Positions 39,690 to 50,148 of a stretch of 64,000 nucleotides of DNA are shown here, piece after piece. A program made the translations under genes and the position numbers. The stretch is from Desulfosporosinus meridiei DSM 13257 (GTDB taxonomy: Bacteria; Bacillota; Desulfitobacteriia; Desulfitobacteriales; Desulfitobacteriaceae). The first letter of the stretch is position 1. Each line of letters begins with the position of its first letter. The stretch spans positions 1,116,001 to 1,180,000 of the forward strand of contig NC_018515.1 in assembly GCF_000231385.2 (NCBI RefSeq), read 5' to 3'. The notes under the pieces are model-generated. The model ran no database searches. It had not been told where the DNA came from and was given only the letters and a program-made list of their open reading frames with translations.

Positions 39690-41672
39690 TTGAAAGTCGT
39701 ACGCGCAGCGAAGGCTGGGTTTTGCTTTGGCGTGAAGCGCGCCCTTGAAATGGCTGAACGGACATCGGAGACATCTCATGCAGTATCACTTGGCCCGCTC
39801 ATACACAACCAGCAGGTTGTTAAACGCTTAGCGGAAAAAGGCATCCAGGTTGTAGATGATTTAAAAGAGGTCACTAATCAACAAGCCCTGATTATTAGGT
39901 CTCATGGTGTAGCGCCGAGTGTTTATCAAGGGGCGGAAGGCATAGGAGTTCAAGTGGTGGATGCTACCTGCCCTTTTGTCCAGAAAGCTCAACGTTTGGC
40001 GGCGATGTCTGCCCAAAAGGGGCAGCAAGTTATTGTCATGGGGGATAAACTTCATCCTGAGGTACAGGGAATTCTCGGCTGGGCTGGGAATGAGGCAGTC
40101 CCTATCCAGACGGTTGAAGAAGCAAAAGAGCTTCCATTTTATCCTCATCTGGCTGTTTTAGCACAGACGACCCAACTAGCAGAGAATTTTGCTAAGATAG
40201 TCGAGGAATTACAAAATCATACCGATGATTTAATCGTACACAATACAATTTGCAATGCCACAGCTGAGCGGCAAAAAGTTGCCAGTGAGTTAGCAGAAGT
40301 AGTCGATGTCATGGTAGTCGTGGGCGGACGAAATAGTGCTAATACCCAAAAATTAGCAAGTATCTGTGCTGAGCGCACAAAAACATATCTGATTGAAACG
40401 GCGGATGAATTAGAAACTGTTTGGTTTGAGGGAGCTGAAGTTGCTGGTTTAACTGCAGGTGCTTCTACCCCAGATTGGATAATCGAGGAGGTTTTTAAAA
40501 AAATGACGGAAATGAATGAGCAACAAATGGATATGGCGAGTTGGTTAGACAGTTGCCCGGAGCTACATAACGGCACAAAAGTAACCGGTACCGTAGTGAA
40601 AATAACCAGGGAAGAGATCTTTGTTGATATTGGCTGGAAATGTGAAGGAGTTATTCCTTTAGGGGAGTTATCGGTATCCCGAAAAACTCGCCCGGAGGAT
40701 ACTGTGTCCATCGGAGATCAAATTAGCGCTGTAGTTGTTCGAGTGGAAAACGAGGAAGGGCATACTGTTCTTTCTAAACGAAAGGCTGATGAAGAAGGAG
40801 CTAAAGATCGTTTAGAGAAGCTAGTTGAGAGTAAAGAAGAAATTCAGGCCGAGGTTGTTGAGGTTGTAAAAGGTGGATTAGTAGTAGATGTAGGGCTGCG
40901 AGGCTTTGTTCCTGCATCCCAGATTCAATTGGGATATGTGGATGACTTAGATCAATTTCTAGGTCAAACTCTCCGTTTGCGCTTGATTGATTACGATCCT
41001 GCAAAGCGCAAGGTTGTTCTTTCGCAAAAAGTAATTTTAGAAGAAGAGCGGGCAGTTAAGCGCACACAGCTGCTAGAATCCCTTAAAGAGGGTGACGTAG
41101 TGACTGGAACGGTCAAAAGAATGGCAGATTTCGGTGTGTTTGTAGATATTGGTGGAATTGATGGACTCCTGCATATTTCAGATATGGCCTATACTCGTAT
41201 TAAGCATCCGTCGGACATGCTTAAGATTGGGGATGAAGTGGAGGTTCAAGTATTAAAGCTTGAACAACAAACTGGGAAAGTTTCACTAGGCTTAAAACAG
41301 CTTAAGGAAAGCCCCTGGGCTCAAGCAGCAAAAAACTTCCCGATTGGGGCTATTGTTAATGGCAAAGTAATGCGGATTACTCCTTTTGGAGCCTTTGTGG
41401 GACTTGGCGATGGGGTAGATGGTTTAGTTCATATTTCTCAATTGGCGGACCATCGTGTCAATAAAGTTGAAGAGGTCGTTAAAGTTGGAGATATGGTGTC
41501 GGCAAAGATCATAGACTGTAAGCCCGACGAGAAACGAATCAGTTTAAGCATACGCGAGGGAATTGCAGATGCTGCTAAGGCCAGCGATCAAGAAGCCTTA
41601 GACTCACAGTCTGAAATAAAACCTGTGACAATTGGTGATGCAGTAGGGAAGGAATTCCCTACTGAAAACTAA
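39690..41672 (+). CDS. ispH: IspH (HMBPP reductase) fused to ribosomal protein S1-like domains
   Basis: A 660-residue bifunctional protein. Residues 1-280 are IspH/LytB, with the Fe-S cysteines in GFCFGVKRAL (Cys12), DATCPFV (Cys96) and HNTICNAT (Cys about 187), catalysing the last step of the MEP isoprenoid pathway. Residues about 300-645 carry four S1 RNA-binding repeats (for example GTVVKITREEIFVDIGWKCEG, GTVKRMADFGVFVDIGGIDG, GKVMRITPFGAFVGLGDGVDG), which act in mRNA binding on the ribosome. The fusion is known in clostridia. The TTG start at 39690 has TAGGGGGG eight bases before it. Confidence 0.95.
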   Translation: MKVVRAAKAGFCFGVKRALEMAERTSETSHAVSLGPLIHNQQVVKRLAEKGIQVVDDLKEVTNQQALIIRSHGVAPSVYQGAEGIGVQVVDATCPFVQKAQRLAAMSAQKGQQVIVMGDKLHPEVQGILGWAGNEAVPIQTVEEAKELPFYPHLAVLAQTTQLAENFAKIVEELQNHTDDLIVHNTICNATAERQKVASELAEVVDVMVVVGGRNSANTQKLASICAERTKTYLIETADELETVWFEGAEVAGLTAGASTPDWIIEEVFKKMTEMNEQQMDMASWLDSCPELHNGTKVTGTVVKITREEIFVDIGWKCEGVIPLGELSVSRKTRPEDTVSIGDQISAVVVRVENEEGHTVLSKRKADEEGAKDRLEKLVESKEEIQAEVVEVVKGGLVVDVGLRGFVPASQIQLGYVDDLDQFLGQTLRLRLIDYDPAKRKVVLSQKVILEEERAVKRTQLLESLKEGDVVTGTVKRMADFGVFVDIGGIDGLLHISDMAYTRIKHPSDMLKIGDEVEVQVLKLEQQTGKVSLGLKQLKESPWAQAAKNFPIGAIVNGKVMRITPFGAFVGLGDGVDGLVHISQLADHRVNKVEEVVKVGDMVSAKIIDCKPDEKRISLSIREGIADAAKASDQEALDSQSEIKPVTIGDAVGKEFPTEN

Positions 41673-41712
41673 GATATCCTTGAATTCTGGCTCAGCTTTA
41701 GTGTAAGAATCT

Positions 41713-41750
41713 AATGACTTCCTGTTTCTAAAATACGGGAAGTCATTTTA
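41713..41750 (+). terminator. Intrinsic terminator after ispH/rpsA
   Basis: Stem AATGACTTCC / GGAAGTCATT (41713-41722, 41738-41747) with TTTTA following. Confidence 0.75.
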
Positions 41751-41822
41751 CTGACCTATACAGTTGCAAGTGTTTGGGTTGTTGGTGATTTTGGATTTAG
41801 CATAGTAAGGAAGGAGATTCAA

Positions 41823-42977
41823 ATGCCTAAACGAAAACCGACGCTGCCGATTGATTTTCCAATATTATATATTGCCTTAGCCGTCTTAGCCTTTGGCTTA
41901 ATTATGGTTTTAAGTGCTGGGGCAGTGCGTGGTTTCAATGCAACTCAGAACTCCTATTACTATTTCTCTCAGCAATTAAAATGGACACTAATCGGTTCTG
42001 TTTTCGCTATTATAGCCATGAAGATTCCCTATACATTTCTGCGCCGTTTCGCAGGAATTGGAGTTCTTGTAAGCATAGTGTTACTCTTTACTATTCTTTT
42101 TACTGACGCCGGAATTGCAGCAAATGGATCGGCTCGATGGATTTCAATAGCAGGAGTCACAGTCCAACCTTCGGAAATTGCAAAGCTTGCTATGGTACTT
42201 TTTTATGCACATATTCTAGATCGTTATCCTATCCAACGAGGCAGCGATTGGCGTATTTCTTTGGGCATACTTGTTCCTTTCACTGTCCTTGTTTTGGGCT
42301 TAGTCTATAAGCAGCCGGATTTAGGGACGACGATGGTTATTGCTTTAACCTGTGCAGTAATGCTTTTACAGACGGAAATTCCAACGATCTGGTTTGTTGC
42401 TGCTGTGCCGACTTTGGGGCTGCCTCTCTTCTATTTTATTCGTGCTACAGAGTATCAATGGGAACGGATTATGGTTTGGATGGATCCCTGGAAATATGCA
42501 ATGGGTAAAGGATATCAGATAACAAATGCGGAGATTGCCTTTGGCTCGGGGGGATTATTTGGAGTTGGTTTAGGACGGAGCTTGCAAAAATACGGCTTCT
42601 TGCCAGAAAACCATACAGATACCATCTATGCTATTGTTGGAGAAGAATTAGGTCTGCTGGGTACAACACTTTTATTATGTCTCTTTGTTGCCTTATATGC
42701 TCGAGCTTACCAGGTTCTGAGAGAATGCCCTGATCGCTTCGGCAGGTTGCTAGGGTATGGCATAACCTCTTCTTTAGCGATTCAGACAACGATTAACCTG
42801 GCCGTTGTTACCGGAGTTTTACCTGTGACAGGAATTACTCTGCCCCTTATCTCTTATGGCGGGGCGTCTCTTGTGATAACTTTAGTTAAAATTGGGTTGA
42901 TCTTGAATCTTTCTCGCTATCGAAAAACAGCCTCCAAGGAGAGAAATGTTAAAGTCCTCACAGATATTTCTGTGTAA
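41823..42977 (+). CDS. SEDS-family peptidoglycan polymerase (FtsW/RodA/SpoVE)
   Basis: A 384-residue membrane protein with ten transmembrane segments and the SEDS motifs NGSARWISIAGVTVQPSEIAKL, YKQPDLGTT, FLPENHTDTIYAIVGEELGL and PLISYGGASL. It polymerises lipid II for division, elongation or spore cortex; FtsW/SpoVE and RodA cannot be parted safely by eye. AAGGAGA precedes ATG 41823. A hairpin before it separates it from ispH/rpsA. Confidence 0.93.
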   Translation: MPKRKPTLPIDFPILYIALAVLAFGLIMVLSAGAVRGFNATQNSYYYFSQQLKWTLIGSVFAIIAMKIPYTFLRRFAGIGVLVSIVLLFTILFTDAGIAANGSARWISIAGVTVQPSEIAKLAMVLFYAHILDRYPIQRGSDWRISLGILVPFTVLVLGLVYKQPDLGTTMVIALTCAVMLLQTEIPTIWFVAAVPTLGLPLFYFIRATEYQWERIMVWMDPWKYAMGKGYQITNAEIAFGSGGLFGVGLGRSLQKYGFLPENHTDTIYAIVGEELGLLGTTLLLCLFVALYARAYQVLRECPDRFGRLLGYGITSSLAIQTTINLAVVTGVLPVTGITLPLISYGGASLVITLVKIGLILNLSRYRKTASKERNVKVLTDISV

Positions 42978-43027
42978 ACCCTCTCTAAACGGGAATAATA
43001 TGGTAAGCAACGTTTAGGAGGGGTACT

Positions 43028-43654
43028 ATGCCTTTTCCATTTGGGGAATGGGTTATTCTGTTCCTTACCTTGATCGCTTGGGCGGAAAAACGAACTACAA
43101 GGTGCTTTTTTTCTCTGTTGACGATTGCCTGGCTCCTTGGAAAATGGGCAGAGACTTATTTGCTTGTCAATATGCCTTGGCGCTGGCAACTTTCACGCCT
43201 GGCAGTTATGATGGTTTTTTGGGTTTGGGCGTTCCGCAGAGCTGAACGTCGATTTTTACCACTGTTCTTCGCTAGTTTAGTTGCCTTTGTCCAAACCTTG
43301 TTTTTTGTTAACGAGCCTGGGGTGTTTCCCTTCGGAGAATGGTTTTTTGCAATTGCCATGGTCTTAGTGGCTTGGTTAAGTGCTAAGTCGTTTTGGGGAA
43401 CCGCCGCTGCTTTAACTGGAGGTTCCCTCTTGAACCAAGTGTTTGTTCGTTTTACTTATGATGGTATAATGAGGTTTGCTAACTTACCCGACGATTTCAC
43501 CTGGAATTTGGGCGTTGGCTTATTCTCGACTTGGACAGCCCTGGCCTATGGCTGGAGGTTAAATGCCGAGAAGAAAGCGAAAAGAATGACTCAGGATCTT
43601 GTAGTGGTTCAAAACTTAGTAAACTGTGAATCCTCAGAAGAGAAGGAGCTTTAG
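43028..43654 (+). CDS. Hypothetical polytopic membrane protein
   Basis: A 208-residue protein, Trp- and Phe-rich, with about six transmembrane helices and a short charged C-terminal tail. TAGGAGGGG lies right before ATG 43028. It sits between the SEDS gene and the DUF512 radical SAM gene. No family is recognised; a role in envelope assembly is only suggested by position. Confidence 0.75.
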   Translation: MPFPFGEWVILFLTLIAWAEKRTTRCFFSLLTIAWLLGKWAETYLLVNMPWRWQLSRLAVMMVFWVWAFRRAERRFLPLFFASLVAFVQTLFFVNEPGVFPFGEWFFAIAMVLVAWLSAKSFWGTAAALTGGSLLNQVFVRFTYDGIMRFANLPDDFTWNLGVGLFSTWTALAYGWRLNAEKKAKRMTQDLVVVQNLVNCESSEEKEL

Positions 43655-43771
43655 GAGAGTCAGAAAGCTGAATTTTAGGGAATATAGCAGTTTGATAGTT
43701 ATTTATAGTATACTTGTAAAGATTAAGGCCGAGAGTAGGCTTTCGATTATATGGTGGGAGGATGAAATGTT

Positions 43772-45103
43772 TTGCCTAAAGGGCTTGTAGTCGCAGCGGT
43801 CCATCCAGGGAGCATCGCTGAAGAAATGGAAATTGAGGTTGGGGATCGTGTTCTTGAGGTAAATGAACAAGAGCTCAATGATATCATTGACTTTCAGTTT
43901 GGTGTATCTGAAGAAGAATTCCTACTACTTATTGAAAAGCCTGATGGCGAACTATGGGAGCTTGATATTGAGAAGGGATCAGGAGAGTTCTTAGGTTTAG
44001 AGGTTGAGACAGTTAGCACTAAGGGTCTAAAGAAATGCTCTAATAATTGCAGCTTTTGTTTCGTAGCTCAAATGCCTGAGGGGATGCGTCCGTCTCTTTA
44101 CGATAAAGATGATGATTATCGCTTATCTCTTACGCAAGGTAGTTTTATAACCTTGTCTAATCTAAGTGAGGAAGAGGTATCTCGAATCACGTCTTTACAT
44201 TTAACTCCGATGTATGTTTCTGTGCATGCGTGGAACCCGGAAGAGCGTGTTAAACTTATGAAAAATCCCCAGGCGGGAAAATTGCCTGAGCAGATTCGTC
44301 GCTTCGCAGATGCCGGAATAGTGGTACATGCTCAGATAGTATTAATTCCTGAACACAATGATGGAGAGGTTTTGAGAGAAACTGTTGAGAGGTTAGCAGA
44401 GCTCTATCCCTCTGTCCAATCAATCGCTGTAGTTCCCGTAGGGTTGACACGTTATCGTGATAAGCTGACCCCTTTGCGTGGCTTTACAGGTGAAGAAGCA
44501 AGTCAGCTGCTAGATCAGGCTGACAAGTGGCAAAAGGAATACTTTGCCAAGACCGGACGCCGCCTAGTCTATTTTTCCGATGAGTTTTATGTGCTGGCCG
44601 GCAGAGAGTTTCCTGAGTCCGCAGTGTATGATGATTTTCCCCAATTAGAAAACGGTGTAGGTATGGCCCGGAAGTTCATCTCAGAGATTGAATCCGGCTG
44701 GGAATTATTGCCCACTGAAGTTGCTGAACGCAATGTGCATTTAATAACGGGAGCAGCAGCAGAAGAGTTCTTCCGCTCATGGCAAAAACGTTTGATGGAG
44801 CGAATTAGGGGCTTGCGAATCGTGTTACATAAGATTGATAATGAATTTTTTGGGTTGTCCGTCACTGCTGCAGGACTTCTGACAGCCCGAGATATTGCTC
44901 AGCAGTTGGGGGATCTGCAAGGAGAAGAATTTCTGATACCTCGTACAATGCTCAAGGCTGATGAGGACATCTTTCTTGACGATTTAAGTGTCGAGTGGTT
45001 AGAACAGCAGGTCAATGGCAAGGTGCGCATTGTTGAAAACGATGGTTTTGCATTTTTGGAAAATGTTATTGGATATTCATTGGAGGTAGAAAGCATTGAG
45101 TAA
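43772..45103 (+). CDS. DUF512-family radical SAM protein with PDZ-like start
   Basis: A 443-residue protein: residues 1-70 form a PDZ-like segment ([24 protein letters not shown]), about 80-280 a radical-SAM core with Cys-x3-Cys-x2-Cys in [15 protein letters not shown], and 290-440 the DUF512 domain. The family (TIGR03279 type) is conserved in Firmicutes and cyanobacteria without a known reaction. TTG 43772 is the start, with GGGAGG ten bases upstream; nearby ATGs are out of frame. It overlaps der by eight bases. Confidence 0.92.
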   Translation: MPKGLVVAAVHPGSIAEEMEIEVGDRVLEVNEQELNDIIDFQFGVSEEEFLLLIEKPDGELWELDIEKGSGEFLGLEVETVSTKGLKKCSNNCSFCFVAQMPEGMRPSLYDKDDDYRLSLTQGSFITLSNLSEEEVSRITSLHLTPMYVSVHAWNPEERVKLMKNPQAGKLPEQIRRFADAGIVVHAQIVLIPEHNDGEVLRETVERLAELYPSVQSIAVVPVGLTRYRDKLTPLRGFTGEEASQLLDQADKWQKEYFAKTGRRLVYFSDEFYVLAGREFPESAVYDDFPQLENGVGMARKFISEIESGWELLPTEVAERNVHLITGAAAEEFFRSWQKRLMERIRGLRIVLHKIDNEFFGLSVTAAGLLTARDIAQQLGDLQGEEFLIPRTMLKADEDIFLDDLSVEWLEQQVNGKVRIVENDGFAFLENVIGYSLEVESIE

Positions 45104-46427
45104 ACCTATTGTAGCCATAGTCGGGCGGCCGAATGTGGGTAAATCTACATTATTTAACCGAATAACGGGCGGACTGGTAGCTATTGTTGAAAATATGCCC
45201 GGAGTAACACGAGACCGCCTTTATCGTGATGCTGAATGGCTAGGGAGAAAGTTTGCCTTAATTGATACCGGCGGAATTGAGTTTAAAGATGAGGGTACAC
45301 CGATTTCATCTCAGATGAGGCGGCAGGCGGAAATTGCTATGGAGGAAGCAGATGTCGTAATATTTGTAGTGGACGCTCAGATCTCTCCAACCCCCGAGGA
45401 TGAGTTGATTGCTCGAACATTACGCCGTTCGGGTAAGCCTGTATTATTGGCAGCGAATAAAGTCGAAGATTTCACAAAGATAGAGGGCCAATTATATGAG
45501 TTTTTAAGTTTCGGGTTAGGAGAAGCAATTCCTATCTCCGCGGTTCATGGCATGAACACAGGAGATTTGCTTGATTTAGTCATTTCACATCTTCCAGAGA
45601 ATAATGATGATGAGTTTGACCCGGATGTTATTCGTATTTCAGTTATTGGACGACCAAATGTTGGCAAGTCCTCTTTGGTCAACACTCTGTTAGGAAGAGA
45701 ACGAGTAATTGTCAGTAACATCCCCGGCACTACCCGGGATGCTATAGACACTCCCTTTGAACACGAGGGCAAGCATTATATCCTTATAGATACTGCGGGA
45801 ATGCGGCGCAAATCACGCATAGAAGAGCTGACAGAGCAATATAGTGTGGTACGATCACTTCGTGCTGTTGATCGTTCAGATGCGATTCTCATGCTTATTG
45901 ATGCTGTGGATGGGGTTACAGAGCAGGATAAAAAAATCGCCGGGTATGCCGAAGAAGCTGGTAAGGCCATAATTTTAGTCGTCAATAAGTGGGATCTCGT
46001 GGAAAAAGATGAAAAGACCATTAATAAATTTGAAAAGTCGATTCGCGAAGAACTGGGATTTTTACAGTATGCACCAACAATGTTTATCTCCGCGAAAACA
46101 GGACAAAGAGTTAACAAAATTTTAGACCTGGTAGATTTTGTGGTGGAGCAAAATTCAACGCGTGTAACTACGGCAACCTTGAATACTTTACTGAGAGAAT
46201 GGGTGCACCTCAATCCTCCTCCAACTGATAAAGGCAGACGACTGAAAATCAGATATATAACTCAAGTAGGGGTTAAACCGCCAACCTTTGTTTTCTTTGT
46301 TAATGATCCGGAACTAATGCATTTTTCCTACAAACGATATCTAGAGAATCAGATGCGGAAGCACTTTGGATTTGAGGGTACTCCGATCCGAATTGTAATT
46401 CGACAAAAAGATGAAGAAAAGGAGTAG
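45096..46427 (+). CDS. der: Ribosome-assembly GTPase Der (EngA)
   Basis: A 443-residue double-GTPase protein: first G domain with [12 protein letters not shown] and DTGG, second with [18 protein letters not shown] and NKWD, then a KH-like C-terminal domain. It acts in 50S subunit assembly. TTG 45096 with GGAGGTAG upstream starts inside the DUF512 gene. Confidence 0.97.
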   Translation: MSKPIVAIVGRPNVGKSTLFNRITGGLVAIVENMPGVTRDRLYRDAEWLGRKFALIDTGGIEFKDEGTPISSQMRRQAEIAMEEADVVIFVVDAQISPTPEDELIARTLRRSGKPVLLAANKVEDFTKIEGQLYEFLSFGLGEAIPISAVHGMNTGDLLDLVISHLPENNDDEFDPDVIRISVIGRPNVGKSSLVNTLLGRERVIVSNIPGTTRDAIDTPFEHEGKHYILIDTAGMRRKSRIEELTEQYSVVRSLRAVDRSDAILMLIDAVDGVTEQDKKIAGYAEEAGKAIILVVNKWDLVEKDEKTINKFEKSIREELGFLQYAPTMFISAKTGQRVNKILDLVDFVVEQNSTRVTTATLNTLLREWVHLNPPPTDKGRRLKIRYITQVGVKPPTFVFFVNDPELMHFSYKRYLENQMRKHFGFEGTPIRIVIRQKDEEKE

Positions 46428-46435
46428 GTCTTTTG

Positions 46436-47029
46436 ATGTCACGTTACCTTATTTTTATCTTGGCGTATTGCTTAGGTGCCATTCCCTTTGCGTATTTAGC
46501 AGGCGCGTATAAGGGAATTGACGTACGTCGGCATGGTAGCGGAAATATTGGCACAACAAACGCCTTCAGACTCTTAGGAGCAAAACTTGGCATCATGGTG
46601 CTTCTTGGTGATTTTTTGAAAGGTGCTTTATCTGCCTACTTGGGTTTATGGGCTTTTGGCTTTGAACCTTGGGGGGGAATTGTTGGCGGGTTGCTGGCAA
46701 TGGCAGGGCATAGCTGGAATCCGCTTTTCGGCTTTCGACCCAGTGGAAAAGGGGTTGCTGCCGGATTCGGGATTGTTACTGTATTAATGCCAAAAGTCAC
46801 TTTGATTGCAATTACAGTCTTTGTCCTGGTTGTTTGGATCACTCGCTATGTTTCCATGGGTTCGGTCACCGGTGCACTTACGGTTCTAATTCTGGTCTTC
46901 GTATTTCCCCAACCCATTGCCTATCGGGTTTTTGCGGTTGTTGCTGTTTTTGCAGTTTTAGTTCTCCATCGGAGTAATTTTAAGCGAGTATTACAAGGAA
47001 CCGAGCATAAATTTGGAACAAAGAAATAG
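46436..47029 (+). CDS. plsY: Acyl-phosphate glycerol-3-phosphate acyltransferase PlsY
   Basis: A 197-residue, five-helix membrane enzyme with [29 protein letters not shown] motif I, the GHSWNP-like motif ([25 protein letters not shown]) and the C-terminal [16 protein letters not shown]. It makes lysophosphatidic acid. ATG 46436 is chosen; TTG 46433 directly before it is also possible, both behind AAAAGGAG. It follows der by eight bases. Confidence 0.95.
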   Translation: MSRYLIFILAYCLGAIPFAYLAGAYKGIDVRRHGSGNIGTTNAFRLLGAKLGIMVLLGDFLKGALSAYLGLWAFGFEPWGGIVGGLLAMAGHSWNPLFGFRPSGKGVAAGFGIVTVLMPKVTLIAITVFVLVVWITRYVSMGSVTGALTVLILVFVFPQPIAYRVFAVVAVFAVLVLHRSNFKRVLQGTEHKFGTKK

Positions 47030-47210
47030 CGAGGCTCGAAGTTCGAGGCTTGATAGACTGAAGTCTAAGGTATCAGTTTGAACATTAAAGGCGCGATGCT
47101 CGATGATTGGGATTCTTGTCAGAGTTCGAATGTTCGATCAGGGTTCAAGGGTAAACGAACTTGGTCGAATCGATTCGAACTACGAACATCGAACCACGAA
47201 CATCGATTAG
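47030..47210. repeat. Heptamer repeat block (CGAACNN / NNGTTCG) before gpsA
   Basis: On the right side the unit CGAACnn is repeated four times in tandem (47176, 47183, 47190, 47197). On the left, complementary NNGTTCG units occur (GAAGTTCGAGG near 47039, AGTTCGAATGTTCGATC near 47131). The block can fold into long imperfect hairpins. It lies between plsY and gpsA, and an open frame across it (47078-47269) has no merit. Confidence 0.7.
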
Positions 47211-47220
47211 GGGGGATTAG

Positions 47221-48234
47221 ATGCCGAAAATTGCTGTTTATGGGGCTGGAAGTTGGGGGAGTGCTTTAGCGGTTTTATTAGCCAAAGCGGGTCATGAGGT
47301 TGCGCTTATTGGTCGTCATGCGGATGAAATGGAAGAAATGAAAAGGCAGCGCGAAAATAAGCGTTATTTACCTGGTGTTGCGTTGCCTTCAGGGCTGTTG
47401 CCGACCACGGATCTCACATTGCTTAAGGCGGAAATGGTTGTTTTTAGCGTGCCCTCTCATGGCGTTCGGGAGGCTGCTTGCTTGGTAAGACCTTACTTGA
47501 GTGAGGGATGTATTGTGGTCAATACTGCCAAAGGGATGGAGGAAGGGACTCACCTTCGCCTTTCTCAAGTGTTAATTGAAGAGCTTCCTAATAACCCGGT
47601 TGCAGTTTTGTCAGGCCCAAGTCATGCGGAAGAAGTGGGCAGGGATATGCCGACAACAGTGGTAGTGGCCTCAGAGGTCGAGACTGCTAAAGCAGTTCAA
47701 GATATGATGATGACCCCAAGCTTTAGAGTTTACACTAACCCTGACGTTATCGGAGTTGAACTTGGCGGGGCCTTAAAGAACGTCATTGCCTTATGCACAG
47801 GGATTGCTGAGGGTTTAGGTTTTGGAGATAATACTAAAGCAGCTCTGATGACCCGGGGATTGGCAGAAATTGCCCGCTTAGGAGTAGCCTTGGGTGGAAA
47901 TCCGCTGACCTTCGCCGGATTGTCAGGAGTTGGAGATCTCATTGTAACCTGTACCAGTCCGCATAGTCGTAATCGTCGAGCGGGTGTCGCCCTGGGTCAA
48001 GGCAAGGCTTTAGATACTGTTCTTAGAGAGGTAGGGATGGTTGTTGAAGGAGTTAGGGCAACTCGAATTGCCCATAACCTAGGTATTGAAAATAACATTC
48101 CCATGCCCATTACAGAACAGGCTTATAAAGTCTTGTTTGAAAATGCTGATGCCAAAGTGGCAGTTTCGGACTTAATGCTGCGGGGTAAACGTCATGAACT
48201 TGAAGAAGTTTTAGAGATGAATTGGTTAAGTTAA
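47221..48234 (+). CDS. gpsA: NAD(P)-dependent glycerol-3-phosphate dehydrogenase
   Basis: A 337-residue enzyme that supplies sn-glycerol 3-phosphate for phospholipids. N-terminal Rossmann motif VYGAGSWGSALAVLLA, then SGPSHAEEVGRDMPT, the catalytic Lys region GGALKNVIALCTGIAEGLGFGDNTKAAL, and GLSGVGDLIVTCTSPHSRNRRAG. AGGGGGG precedes ATG 47221. With plsC and plsY it completes the phospholipid entry route in this block. Confidence 0.96.
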   Translation: MPKIAVYGAGSWGSALAVLLAKAGHEVALIGRHADEMEEMKRQRENKRYLPGVALPSGLLPTTDLTLLKAEMVVFSVPSHGVREAACLVRPYLSEGCIVVNTAKGMEEGTHLRLSQVLIEELPNNPVAVLSGPSHAEEVGRDMPTTVVVASEVETAKAVQDMMMTPSFRVYTNPDVIGVELGGALKNVIALCTGIAEGLGFGDNTKAALMTRGLAEIARLGVALGGNPLTFAGLSGVGDLIVTCTSPHSRNRRAGVALGQGKALDTVLREVGMVVEGVRATRIAHNLGIENNIPMPITEQAYKVLFENADAKVAVSDLMLRGKRHELEEVLEMNWLS

Positions 48235-48274
48235 AGCTAAAATAGCATACATATTTTCGTGATTAGGAACATAG

Positions 48275-48316
48275 ACGTAGAAGAGGTTGTTTTAAAAGCC
48301 TTTTCTACGTTTTTTG
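48275..48316 (+). terminator. Intrinsic terminator after gpsA
   Basis: Stem ACGTAGAAGAGG / CCTTTTCTACGT (48275-48286, 48299-48310) with TTTTTT tail. Confidence 0.85.
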
Positions 48317-48324
48317 TTATGTAG

Positions 48325-48353
48325 TCATATTTACTCAAAATGGCCAATATACT
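48325..48353 (+). promoter_or_regulatory. Sigma-E-like promoter of spoIVA
   Basis: TCATATT (48325-48331), 14-base spacer, AATATACT (48346-48353) resembles the mother-cell sigma-E consensus (KMATATT, 13-15 bases, CATACAHT). spoIVA is sigma-E dependent in B. subtilis. Confidence 0.5.
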
Positions 48354-48479
48354 TATACTGCTTAATGTGCTAGTCCAGTAATGGGAATCCACGCGCTACA
48401 GGGAGGTGGAAGGGGAGATAAGGTGGAGGCCCTTCCCCAAATTTTGGGACAGCATTCAAAAGGGAGGGAAATAATACTA

Positions 48480-49964
48480 ATGGAAAAATTAGACATTTTT
48501 AGAGATATCGCGGAGCGAACTGGGGGCGATATCTACCTCGGTGTTGTTGGGCCAGTACGTACGGGAAAGTCCACCTTTATCAAACGATTCATGGACCTCC
48601 TAGTTCTACCCAACATCCAAGATGCCTTCGAGCGGGAACGAGCAAAGGATGAACTGCCTCAAAGCGGGACCGGTAGAATGATTACGACAACTGAACCAAA
48701 GTTTATTCCATCAGAATCGGTGGAAATCATTGTTAAAGATTCAATTCATATGAATGTCCGCCTAGTGGACTGTGTAGGGTATAGTGTGGAAGGTGCTTTA
48801 GGTTACGAATCGGAAGATGGGGAAGAGCCTCGCATGATGAAAACGTCATGGAGCGATGAGCCAATGTCCTTCCAAGATGCTGCTGAAATGGGCACACGAA
48901 AGGTTATTTCTGATCATGCTACAATAGGGGTTGTAATAACAACAGATGGATCCATAACGGATATTCCCAGAGAAGCATACCTGGATGCAGAAGAGCGTGT
49001 TATCTCTGAGCTTCGTCAATTAGGGAAACCTTTTGTCGTAGTGCTAAATACGACTCGCCCCTATGCAGAAACCACCCTGGAATTGTGCCGCTCACTTGAG
49101 GAAAACTATGGGTTACCTGTTATTCCAGTCAATTGTCATGATATGACCCAAGAAGATCTGACTCAGATTTTAGAAGAAGTACTTTATGAATTCCCTGTGG
49201 CAGAAGTAAATATCGACCTGCCAAAGTGGGTTGAAGAACTTGAACCCACTCACGGAGTCCGTGCAGCTTTCGAAGATTCTGTTCGCAAAGCAATCGACGG
49301 TGTAAGACGTCTACGTGATATTGATCAGGCTTTAGATGCCTTGACGGAATGCCAATATGCTCAGGATGTTCTACTAAAAGAGATGAACCTGGGTAATGGA
49401 GTCGCCAATGTGGAAATTACGGCTGTTGATGGGCTCTTTAAGACTGTTCTGCAAGATCTTACAGGAATTGAGATCGAAGGGGATCATTCTCTGCTGCGCT
49501 TGGTCTTAGACTATAGTAAAGGCAAGAAAGAATGGGATAAACTATCGGAAGCAATAGAAGAGGTTCGTGTCAACGGCTATGGTGTAGTCACGCCTCAACT
49601 TGAAGAAATGTTCCTTGATGAGCCGGAACTGGTAAAGCAAGGGGGACATTATGGTATTAAACTTAAGGCAAGTGCTCCGTCACTGCATATTATTAGAGCG
49701 GATGTAACTACCGAAATTACCCCTTTGATTGGTACAGAGAAACAAGCTGAAGAACTCGTGAAGTATATGCTGGACGAATTTGAAAGTGATCCTAAGAAGG
49801 TTTGGCAATCCAACATTTTCGGCAAGTCTCTCCACGACTTAGTTCGGGAGGGAATTCAGAACAAACTTTATAAAATGCCAGAAAATGCTCAGAACAAGCT
49901 CCAAGACACTTTACAAAGGATAGTTAACGATGGCAGTGGTGGTCTGATTTGTATTATTATTTAA
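48480..49964 (+). CDS. spoIVA: Stage IV sporulation protein A, spore coat assembly ATPase
   Basis: This 494-residue protein (492 in B. subtilis) starts MEKLDIFRDIAERTGGDIYLGVVGPVRTGKSTFIKRF with the Walker A loop GPVRTGKST and ends GSGGLICIII, as in all SpoIVA proteins. It polymerises with ATP on the forespore surface as the base of the coat. ATG 48480 has GGGAGG 13 bases before it; the longer frame from 48381 is not needed. Confidence 0.97.
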   Translation: MEKLDIFRDIAERTGGDIYLGVVGPVRTGKSTFIKRFMDLLVLPNIQDAFERERAKDELPQSGTGRMITTTEPKFIPSESVEIIVKDSIHMNVRLVDCVGYSVEGALGYESEDGEEPRMMKTSWSDEPMSFQDAAEMGTRKVISDHATIGVVITTDGSITDIPREAYLDAEERVISELRQLGKPFVVVLNTTRPYAETTLELCRSLEENYGLPVIPVNCHDMTQEDLTQILEEVLYEFPVAEVNIDLPKWVEELEPTHGVRAAFEDSVRKAIDGVRRLRDIDQALDALTECQYAQDVLLKEMNLGNGVANVEITAVDGLFKTVLQDLTGIEIEGDHSLLRLVLDYSKGKKEWDKLSEAIEEVRVNGYGVVTPQLEEMFLDEPELVKQGGHYGIKLKASAPSLHIIRADVTTEITPLIGTEKQAEELVKYMLDEFESDPKKVWQSNIFGKSLHDLVREGIQNKLYKMPENAQNKLQDTLQRIVNDGSGGLICIII

Positions 49965-49996
49965 ACGATCGAAAATTATCGGGATCTAAGTGTATT

Positions 49997-50059
49997 TAAA
50001 CTAAAAGAACGTTTGAAGTGCGGTTCATAAGACTGCAAATCGAACGTTCTTTTAGTTTA
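49997..50059 (+). terminator. Long hairpin behind spoIVA
   Basis: A 17-bp stem (TAAACTAAAAGAACGTT at 49997-50013 with its complement at 50043-50059) around a 29-base loop. The T-rich side lies within the stem; it likely terminates spoIVA. Confidence 0.65.
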
Positions 50060-50148
50060 GAGTTAATAAAAAAATATTTAGAATTATGTAACAATGACCT
50101 TTGGAAAGAGGTATAATTAGTTATGTTTTTAATAAGGGGGCAGATGTT

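Noticed and set aside
40217..40711. 164-codon reverse-strand frame in ispH/rpsA
   Set aside because: It is antisense to the IspH-S1 junction and looks like a codon-bias shadow.
47078..47269. 63-codon frame across the heptamer repeat block
   Set aside because: It runs through repeat DNA into gpsA in another frame and lacks a start site.
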